Shown piece after piece: positions 1 through 4,846 of a DNA stretch of 7,362 bases; the stretch's first letter is position 1, and each line of letters begins with the position of its first letter. The position numbers were made by a program, and so were the translations under genes. The stretch is from JAYTQQ01 sp043784965. GTDB lineage: Bacteria > Bdellovibrionota > Bdellovibrionia > Bdellovibrionales > JAMPXM01. Below the pieces are notes generated by a model. That model saw only the letters and a program-made list of their open reading frames with translations, searched no databases and was not told where the DNA came from. The stretch spans positions 1-7,362 of the forward strand of contig JAYVXS010000061.1 in assembly GCA_043784965.1 (NCBI GenBank), written 5' to 3'.

Positions 1-89
1 GGAATGGCAACCGTTGCCAAAATACCAATGATCGCAACCACGATCATCAACTCGATCAAAGAGAAACCTTTATTGTTTACGTGCTTCAT
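1..89 (-). CDS. Type IV prepilin (PilA-like), N-terminal part only
   Basis: The minus strand reads an ATG at 89-87 and 29 full codons before the window ends, so only the leader and the start of the first helix are visible. The leader MKHVNNKG is followed by FSLIELMIVVAIIGILATVAI, the classic class III signal. Prepilin peptidase (PilD) would cut after Gly8 and methylate Phe9. Glu13 is the Glu5 of the mature protein, needed for subunit assembly. The hydrophobic stretch anchors the pilin in the inner membrane before assembly and forms the filament core afterwards. This segment is shared by major pilins, minor pilins and type II secretion pseudopilins, so the exact member cannot be decided here; a major pilin is my preference because of the short basic leader and the LATVAIP ending. 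A GGGAG ribosome site lies 5 nt upstream of the start. The gene is transcribed divergently from clpS. Confidence 0.93.
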   Translation of the reverse strand, partial: MKHVNNKGFSLIELMIVVAIIGILATVAI

Positions 90-94
90 ATATT

Positions 95-99
95 CTCCC
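95..99 (-). promoter_or_regulatory. Ribosome binding site of the pilin gene
   Basis: The minus strand reads GGGAG, then AATAT, then ATG. This is a good Shine-Dalgarno match at 5-nt spacing and supports the start codon at 89-87. Confidence 0.75.
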
Positions 100-105
100 A
101 TTTTT

Positions 106-158
106 GTTCAGCTTTACTTAGCTCAGTTTTACTTAGCTCAGTTTTACTTAGCTCAGTT
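106..158. repeat. 15-bp tandem repeat in the presumed pilin leader
   Basis: The unit GCTCAGTTTTACTTA occurs exactly at 121-135 and 136-150. A copy with two mismatches precedes it (106-120) and a partial copy follows (151-158). A further TTTACTTA occurs at 163-170 after a small insertion. On the pilin strand the unit reads TAAGTAAAACTGAGC. The array ends only 6 bp from the GGGAG ribosome site, so it would lie in the untranslated leader if transcription starts upstream near 216. Copy-number change by replication slippage could alter leader length, but that is inference. Confidence 0.85.
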
Positions 159-223
159 CATTTTTACTTAGTTTATTCACCTAATTCGTCAATTTAGACA
201 TCGCTTGACTGCCTACTTGTCAC

Positions 224-250
224 TTATCGGCCAAAGTCTAGTTTCCTTAA
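224..250 (-). promoter_or_regulatory. Candidate sigma-28 (FliA-type) promoter for the pilin gene
   Basis: The minus strand reads GCCGATAA at 231-224, identical to the sigma-28 -10 consensus. Eleven bases upstream lies TTAAGGAA (250-243), a partial match (4 of 8) to the -35 consensus TAAAGTTT at the expected spacing. Transcription would start near 216 and give a leader of about 127 nt that contains the 15-bp repeats. An exact 8-mer in this short upstream region is unlikely by chance, but the -35 match is weak and no other copy is available here for comparison. Confidence 0.4.
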
Positions 251-563
251 ATTAATTTTCAAATTTTTATGAACAAAATTAAATTTAAGCATAGTTCTGA
301 ACTGATGCTGCCGCATTTGTTAGAAAATGATAAGGCCAGTTTTAAATTTGTAGGTCAAGCCCCGCGCCGATATCGCCCCACTTTGAAACGACCTAAACTT
401 CTCTGTTTACAAATTGATACCCCCCAATGTCGATATCCAGTGTCTTTTTTCAATGTTTTTATTCAATGTTGACACCCAATAAAGCTCATAAATCGGCGCT
501 ATCTTAATTTATCCCCTTCTTTGCTTAACCCGATTCTTACTTTAACTTGGTCTAGCAATATTA

Positions 564-588
564 GGTAGTATGGCTCGTAGCCGCTACC
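564..588. other. Small hairpin in the intergenic region
   Basis: GGTAG (564-568) pairs with CTACC (584-588), and GGCT (572-575) pairs with AGCC (579-582), with a CGT loop and a small internal loop (TAT opposite G). No T-run follows closely, so it is not a convincing intrinsic terminator. It lies about 30 bp left of the MITE-like insertion. Function unknown. Confidence 0.4.
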
Positions 589-621
589 GCCGTATTCAGC
601 ATTTCGATTTTGCTATCTAAG

Positions 622-800
622 AAGTTGTGACGAAATAAGTTAGACATTTAGCATCTCATCTCTCGGCCATCTTTAAGCGCTCCTCCTTGCGGTCTCCTCA
701 ATATATCGCAAAGGATATGACTTCGTCGATCCTCAGTCCGGTGCACTCAAAGCTGACCAAGATCTGAGCGCTAAATGTCTAACTTATATCGTCACAACTC
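622..800. mobile_element. MITE-like insertion, 179 bp with 31-bp terminal inverted repeats
   Basis: The 31 bases at 622-652 and the reverse complement of 770-800 match at 29 positions; the shared core runs from GTTGTGACGA to TTAGACATTTAGC with one internal mismatch. The 5-bp sequence CTAAG directly abuts both ends (617-621 and 801-805), as expected for a target-site duplication. Inside the terminal repeats the complementarity continues more weakly: about 21 of 29 bases of 655-683 match the opposite arm near 741-768. The whole element could therefore fold into a long imperfect hairpin around a loop of roughly 60 bases. It is too short to encode a transposase and has no open frame of note, so it would have been mobilised in trans. 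I cannot name the parent insertion-sequence family. Alternatives are a transcribed hairpin RNA or a repeated intergenic palindrome; the flanking duplication favours transposition. Confidence 0.65.
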
Positions 801-839
801 CTAAGGATGTAACTCCTAAGGATATTCACTAAGGATATT
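796..839. repeat. Short tandem repeat spanning the right end of the MITE-like element
   Basis: AACTCCTAAGGAT occurs exactly at 796-808 and 811-823 (period 15). CTAAGGATATT then occurs at 816-826 and 829-839 (period 13). The first unit consists of the last 5 bases of the insertion (AACTC) plus the flanking CTAAGGAT, so the unit itself crosses the junction. Confidence 0.8.
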
Positions 840-1009
840 GATAGGGCTCGGCCTTTAGCCACGCCTAGTTAGCAAAATGCACCTCGCCTGATGCGCGCGC
901 AGTTAAAAAGTCAGCCCTACCGACCTATTGCAGAAAAAACTCATAATAAAAACTATGCAGGACCTTTTAGAATGCGGCGCTTGACAACTATCCTTGCGGC
1001 TCCAAGTTA

Positions 1010-1018
1010 TGATATAAT
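1010..1018 (+). promoter_or_regulatory. Extended -10 promoter of the clpS-clpA operon
   Basis: The sequence TGATATAAT is a perfect extended -10 element (TG, one base, TATAAT), predicting a start near 1025 and a leader of about 23 nt that carries the GGAG at 1039-1042. A perfect TTGACA lies at 981-986 but is 26 bp from the TATAAT, too far for a normal sigma-70 spacing, so it is probably not the partner -35. An overlapping TATGAT (1008-1013) is 21 bp from it. The extended -10 can work without a -35. Confidence 0.6.
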
Positions 1019-1047
1019 GTAGTAGTGAGTTTTCATATGGAGTTCTC

Positions 1048-1410
1048 ATGATGCGGTTTCAAATCGAAGCAAGCCACAATCAAGATGACGATCGCGATTT
1101 CGGCCATGATGACGGCTTAGGTATTGGCATTGCTCCGATCACTCAACCGCGCACCAAAACTCCGTCGATGTACCGGGTTCTCTTACTCAACGACGACTTC
1201 ACCCCAATGGATTTTGTGATACGCATCTTGCAAAAATTTTTCGCGAAGAATATGACTGAGGCGACTCAAGTTATGCTTCAGGTTCATCAGCAGGGCGCTG
1301 GGGTAGCAGGAGTGTTTACTTACGAGATCGCTGAAACCAAAGTCTATCAGGTGAATCAATTTGCAAAACAGCATCAGTATCCGTTGAAATGTACTATGGA
1401 AAAGATTTGA
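1048..1410 (+). CDS. clpS: ClpS, N-degron adaptor for the ClpAP protease
   Basis: ClpS is a cytosolic adaptor that binds proteins with destabilising N-terminal residues (Leu, Phe, Tyr, Trp) and delivers them to ClpA. The core from about residue 39 to the end closely follows E. coli ClpS: PSMYRVLLLNDDFTPMDFV, then a VHQQG segment, GVFT, AETKV and YPLKCTMEK. The residues that hold the substrate amino terminus are present: Asn48-Asp49-Asp50 and His80, at the same 32-residue separation as Asn34 and His66 of E. coli. Met54 corresponds to the gatekeeper Met40. The region before the core is about 38 residues, longer than in E. coli, and rich in Asp and His; its flexible tail is the part that engages the ClpA pore. 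GGAG at 1039-1042 precedes two consecutive ATG codons (1048 and 1051); the first has 5-nt spacing and the second 8, so either could be used. clpA follows after 29 nt. Confidence 0.97.
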   Translation: MMRFQIEASHNQDDDRDFGHDDGLGIGIAPITQPRTKTPSMYRVLLLNDDFTPMDFVIRILQKFFAKNMTEATQVMLQVHQQGAGVAGVFTYEIAETKVYQVNQFAKQHQYPLKCTMEKI

Positions 1411-1439
1411 AAAGAACGTCCTAACGAAAAGAGGCATCT

Positions 1440-3776
1440 ATGTTAAGCTCAAATCTTGAAAAGTTTTTAAACATTGCCGCAAATCTTGCAAAAACAGCAC
1501 GTCACGAATTTGTTAGTTTAGAACACATTTTGCTGGCCTTTCTTGGCGATCCTGAAACAAATGAAATTCTACTCGCCTGCGGTGCCAATATCTCAGAGCT
1601 CAGAAAGAATCTTGAGCAGTTTATTGATCGCTATAGCCCGCGAGTGAATTTATCAAATACCCAGATTGCAATAGGCGACGATCTCGACGACCACACGCCC
1701 TCAATTGAAACTTATAAACCCGAATTTACCCTTGCCTGTCACCGCTTACTTCAGCGAGCGGTTTTGCAAGTTCAAAGTTCAGGCAAAGACTTTGTAAATA
1801 CCGGCCATATATTGGTGGCAATTTACAGCGAAAAAGACTCGCATGCCGTTCATTTTTTGGTTGAGCAAGGCATCTCACAATTTGATGTTGTCAATTATCT
1901 TTCTCATGGGGTTTCAAAAAGTGACTTAGAGGTTTCTTCTAGAAATGCTGATGAAGAGGATTCACAAACTGAACATATTGATATTGATGGCTTACCCAAA
2001 GATGGCAGCAAAGCAAAGAAGCAATCTCCCCTCAAAGCATTTTGTGTGAATCTGAATGAAAAGGCGCGAAAAAACCAAATTGATCCGCTGATAGGACGAG
2101 ATGATGTAATCGAGCGCATGGTACAGGTTCTTTGTCGTCGAACTAAAAATAATCCGCTCCTAATTGGCGAACCTGGAGTCGGCAAAACTGCCATTGCCGA
2201 TGGTCTAGCCCTACGAATTGTTGAAGATCAGGTTCCCGAAGCCCTTTCAAGCGCGGTGATCTATTCACTTGATATGGGCGCCTTACTTGCTGGCACTAAA
2301 TTTCGTGGTGATTTTGAAGAGCGCCTCAAAGCAGTGATTAAAGCCCTTGAGGGCGAAGAACATGCTGTACTCTTCATTGATGAAATTCATACTCTTGTTG
2401 GCGCCGGCGCTACCAGTGGGGGCTCAATGGATGCCTCGAATTTATTAAAGCCGGCTCTTGCCAATGGCAGCATCAGTTGTATCGGCTCAACGACTTACAA
2501 AGAATATCGCCAACATTTTGAAAAGGACCGTGCCCTCTCAAGACGTTTTCAAAAAATTGATATAAGAGAGCCCACCGTCGAAGAGACCATTGAAATACTC
2601 ACTGGTCTTAAATCTCATTACGAAGATTTTCATAACGTAAAGTACTCTGCGGCAGTCATCAAGGCAGCTGCAGAACTAGCGGCAAGATATATTCAACATC
2701 GGCATTTGCCCGATAAAGCGATCGATGTGATGGATGAAGTTGGCGCCAAAGCTCGCATCAAAAGTAAAACCACCGAGCCGGTCAACATTCGCGTTAGTGA
2801 TATTGAAAAGGTAGTTTCAAGTATTGCTCAAGTCCCGATTCATTCAGTTGGTGTCAGTGATAAACTGCAGCTCAAAGACCTTGAAAAAAACCTACGTTCA
2901 AAGGTATTTGGCCAAGATGCTGCCATTAATGCCCTTGCATCCTCAATTAAAATGTCGCGAACCGGATTGAGTCGTGAGAACAAACCGATTGGTGCCTATT
3001 TATTTGCCGGGCCAACTGGAGTCGGCAAAACCGAGGTCAGCAAACAGTTGGCGTCAGTTCTAGGCAATCAATTTTTGCGATTTGATATGAGTGAATATAT
3101 GGAGAAGCATTCGGTCAGTCGCTTGGTAGGCGCCCCTCCCGGCTATGTTGGCTTCGAAGAAGGCGGCCTTTTGACCGAGGCTGTAAACAAGAGCCCTTAT
3201 GCGGTTTTGTTGCTCGATGAAATTGAAAAAGCTCATCCAGATTTAAATAATATTTTGCTGCAAGTGATGGACAATGGCACGCTCACTGACTCGCACGGCA
3301 AAACAGCTGATTTTCGAAATGTGATTCTGATATTGACAACAAACGCCGGCTCAAGTGACGCCTCAAAACAATTCGGTGTTCTCAATAACCATTCTAAAAA
3401 TCAGAATGCAGAGCAAATGAGTGCCATTAAACGAGTGTTTGCGCCCGAATTTCTCAACCGCCTCGATGCCGTTGTTCAATTTTCAGCTTTGGCCAGTGAC
3501 ATCATCTTAAAGGTGGCAGAAAAATTCGTTGCAGAGCTAACACTTCAACTCAGCAAAAAGAAGATCGAGTTCAGTGTAAGCCCTGAAGTTATACAGTGGT
3601 TGGCAGACAAGGGCTTTGACCCACTTTATGGCGCTCGTCCCATGGCACGTACAATAGACGAACACATCAAAAAGTCGCTGGCTGATGAGATTTTATTCGG
3701 AAGGCTTGAAAAAGGCGGTAAAGTCAGAGTCGAGCTTGACAAGAAATTGTCAGCCCCTCATTTTGTATTTGGATGA
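1440..3776 (+). CDS. clpA: ClpA, ATPase unfoldase subunit of the ClpAP protease
   Basis: Hexameric AAA+ unfoldase that threads substrates into the ClpP chamber in the cytosol. The 778 residues run collinear with E. coli ClpA (758). Residues 1-150 hold the two Clp-N repeats, the ClpS docking site, followed by an acidic linker (about 160-195). D1 shows Walker A GEPGVGKT (243-250), pore loop KFRG (287-290), Walker B VLFIDE (310-315) and the EKDRALSRRFQ arginine region (361-371). D2 shows Walker A GPTGVGKT (524-531), pore loop GAPPGYVG (564-571), Walker B VLLLDE (589-594), sensor-1 TTNAG (633-637) and sensor-2 GARP (731-734). There is no coiled-coil M domain, which excludes ClpB, and the order after clpS fits ClpA rather than ClpC. 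The ClpP-docking loop reads KQFGVLNN (643-650), where E. coli has IGL: the tripeptide is FGV. AAAGAGG 5 nt upstream supports the start. The stop overlaps the next gene. No clpP lies in the window. Confidence 0.98.
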   Translation: MLSSNLEKFLNIAANLAKTARHEFVSLEHILLAFLGDPETNEILLACGANISELRKNLEQFIDRYSPRVNLSNTQIAIGDDLDDHTPSIETYKPEFTLACHRLLQRAVLQVQSSGKDFVNTGHILVAIYSEKDSHAVHFLVEQGISQFDVVNYLSHGVSKSDLEVSSRNADEEDSQTEHIDIDGLPKDGSKAKKQSPLKAFCVNLNEKARKNQIDPLIGRDDVIERMVQVLCRRTKNNPLLIGEPGVGKTAIADGLALRIVEDQVPEALSSAVIYSLDMGALLAGTKFRGDFEERLKAVIKALEGEEHAVLFIDEIHTLVGAGATSGGSMDASNLLKPALANGSISCIGSTTYKEYRQHFEKDRALSRRFQKIDIREPTVEETIEILTGLKSHYEDFHNVKYSAAVIKAAAELAARYIQHRHLPDKAIDVMDEVGAKARIKSKTTEPVNIRVSDIEKVVSSIAQVPIHSVGVSDKLQLKDLEKNLRSKVFGQDAAINALASSIKMSRTGLSRENKPIGAYLFAGPTGVGKTEVSKQLASVLGNQFLRFDMSEYMEKHSVSRLVGAPPGYVGFEEGGLLTEAVNKSPYAVLLLDEIEKAHPDLNNILLQVMDNGTLTDSHGKTADFRNVILILTTNAGSSDASKQFGVLNNHSKNQNAEQMSAIKRVFAPEFLNRLDAVVQFSALASDIILKVAEKFVAELTLQLSKKKIEFSVSPEVIQWLADKGFDPLYGARPMARTIDEHIKKSLADEILFGRLEKGGKVRVELDKKLSAPHFVFG

Positions 3777-4762
3777 CTTCTACACGCACAACTCCTTCTC
3801 ATTCTAAACTAGCTCCTACGAAACCAGCTCCTACGACTCTAGCTGGAGCTACGCCCTCACGTAGGCTCGGCATTGGTATGGCTATATTCACGGCCTTTAT
3901 GTGGGCTTTGCTTGCAATAAAACTCAAACTTACTCTGAAGTACATCGACGCCTACAGCATCGTATGGTTTCGCATGAGTTTTGCCTTTCTATTTTTATCT
4001 ATTATTAAAATCTTCAAAGCTCCCAAGGAATTCTCAATCTTAAGAGCTCCGCCTTGGACCGGCATCGTCGCCAGCCTTGGTCTTGGCCTTAATTATCTCT
4101 TTTATATGAAGGGTGTCGAGTACACCTCGCCCAGTAATGCACAAATCTTGATTCAATTGGCACCGATGGGCCTTATCATTGTTGGAATCTTTATTTTTAA
4201 AGAACGACCTCGCAAAATTCAAGTTTTAGGATTTTCTTTAGCGCTGATTGGTTTCGCACTTTTTTACAAAGATCAATTCAACTCCACTAATTTGAGTCAA
4301 AAGGCCAGCTTTCAAGAAGGTAACCTTTGGCTAGTCACTGGAGCCTGCTGCTGGATTGTATTTGCCGCCTTACAAAAGCCGCTTCTACAGAAATATGATG
4401 CTCAACAGCTCAACCTTTTACTATACGGTGTTGGCTCACTTATGTTGAGCCCGTTTAACCACTGGGCTAGCTTTTTGGCTTTACCGATCAGCGGGTGGCT
4501 GCTTCTCATTGCCTGCGGCCTCAATACGGTTCTAGCCTATGGAGCCTTGCCCATTGCCTTTAAAAATATTCCGACTTCACAAGTGAGTGTAATCATTGCG
4601 GCGAATCCGCTTCTAACGATATTCGTTATGAGCATCTTATCTTATTTTGAGTTCACTTGGATCACCGCCGAACACATCGCTGGCCTAGGCTACTTTGCGG
4701 CCGCTTTGGTCGTATTTGGTGTCATTCTGGCTTTGCAATCTCGAAAAATAAAATTCGCCTAG
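3773..4762 (+). CDS. EamA/DMT-superfamily inner-membrane transporter
   Basis: A predicted ten-helix carrier of the drug/metabolite transporter superfamily, made of two EamA repeats: about residues 33-165 and 184-321. Approximate membrane spans are 33-50, 60-80, 95-112, 120-141, 148-165, 184-200, 211-230, 238-257, 269-290 and 302-321. The first repeat carries the family-typical pattern TSPSNAQILIQLAP followed by a KERP turn (143-146) and GFSLALIGFALF; the second repeats it as IPTSQVSVIIAANPL. Substrate is unknown; relatives export amino acids or other metabolites. The ATG overlaps the clpA stop by 4 nt (ATGA) with no clear Shine-Dalgarno site, which suggests translational coupling and operon membership. 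The first 30 residues are an unusual Thr/Pro/Ala/Ser-rich tail partly encoded by 15-bp repeats. A start at Met36 is possible but would cut into helix 1 and lose the basic RR before it, so I keep the overlapping start. Confidence 0.9.
   Translation: MTSTRTTPSHSKLAPTKPAPTTLAGATPSRRLGIGMAIFTAFMWALLAIKLKLTLKYIDAYSIVWFRMSFAFLFLSIIKIFKAPKEFSILRAPPWTGIVASLGLGLNYLFYMKGVEYTSPSNAQILIQLAPMGLIIVGIFIFKERPRKIQVLGFSLALIGFALFYKDQFNSTNLSQKASFQEGNLWLVTGACCWIVFAALQKPLLQKYDAQQLNLLLYGVGSLMLSPFNHWASFLALPISGWLLLIACGLNTVLAYGALPIAFKNIPTSQVSVIIAANPLLTIFVMSILSYFEFTWITAEHIAGLGYFAAALVVFGVILALQSRKIKFA
3811..3855 (+). repeat. In-frame 15-bp repeats encoding the transporter's N-terminal tail
   Basis: AGCTCCTACGA occurs exactly at 3811-3821 and 3826-3836, and a degenerate third unit starts with AGCT at 3841. 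The period of 15 bp equals five codons, giving the pentapeptides APTKP, APTTL and AGATP (residues 14-28). The tail looks like a recent duplication in a low-complexity region ahead of the first membrane helix. Confidence 0.65.
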
Positions 4763-4816
4763 TGGGACTAGCCCGGCTAAGCGAATTGGACTAATATCCT
4801 CGATTATTTTGTTACG

Positions 4817-4832
4817 GCAGATCTGCTTTTTT
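4817..4832 (+). terminator. Weak terminator-like palindrome and T-run after the transporter gene
   Basis: GCAGATCTGC (4817-4826) is a perfect 10-bp palindrome directly followed by six T residues (4827-4832). A hairpin with a realistic loop has only 3-4 base pairs, so termination would be inefficient at best. It is the only candidate between the transporter and the next gene. Confidence 0.3.
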
Positions 4833-4840
4833 GTTATATT
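4832..4840 (+). promoter_or_regulatory. Extended -10 element abutting the transglycosylase start codon
   Basis: TGTTATATT fits the extended -10 form (TG, one base, TATATT at 4835-4840), like the element before clpS. Only six bases separate it from the ATG at 4847, so the expected transcription start falls on or next to the first base of the start codon. No good -35 is seen at 17 bp (TTACGG); TTGTTA lies 20 bp away. Confidence 0.45.
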
Positions 4841-4846
4841 AAATAA

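Larger units (their letters stand above)
90..1047. other. Long non-coding gap between divergent pilin and clpS genes
   Basis: About 960 bases separate the pilin start from the clpS start, unusually long beside the tight packing of the rest of the window. Contents in order: pilin ribosome site and 15-bp tandem repeats (to about 170), a sigma-28-like promoter candidate for the pilin (224-250), an AT-rich stretch with one 67-codon open frame at 269-472 that I do not believe, a 25-nt hairpin (564-588), a MITE-like insertion (622-800), a second short tandem repeat (796-839), an unassigned stretch at 841-980, and the clpS promoter. Between about 260 and 560 and between 841 and 980 I see no supported gene or RNA. 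Confidence 0.8.

Noticed and set aside
106..158. Tandem repeats as a CRISPR array
   Set aside because: Units are only 15 bp and directly adjacent with no unique spacers.
269..472. 67-codon open frame in the intergenic region
   Set aside because: No ribosome site, no recognisable domain, AT-rich start context, and Cys/Pro/Arg-rich composition unlike the real genes. Most likely chance.
842..919. tRNA-like span closed by a 7-bp stem (TAGGGCT with AGCCCTA)
   Set aside because: The length and 7-bp closing stem resemble an acceptor stem, but there is no T-arm with GTTCRA, no D-arm pattern and no anticodon stem. Probably coincidence.
684..1003. TCCTTGCGG shared by the MITE-like element (684-692) and the clpS promoter region (991-999)
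   Set aside because: The similarity extends only a few bases with a gap (TCTCC versus CTCC). Given all possible pairs in the window, this is expected by chance.
981..1018. TTGACA and TATAAT as a standard sigma-70 promoter pair
   Set aside because: The spacing is 26 bp, far above the usual 16-18. The TATAAT is better explained as an extended -10 element.
1183..1437. Minus-strand frame opposite clpS, and similar frames opposite or inside clpA, the transporter and slt
   Set aside because: They lie over strongly recognised genes, lack ribosome sites and motifs, and are shadow frames.
1440..3776. ClpB or ClpC as the identity of the large ATPase
   Set aside because: The coiled-coil M domain of ClpB is absent, and the sequence runs collinear with ClpA, directly after clpS.
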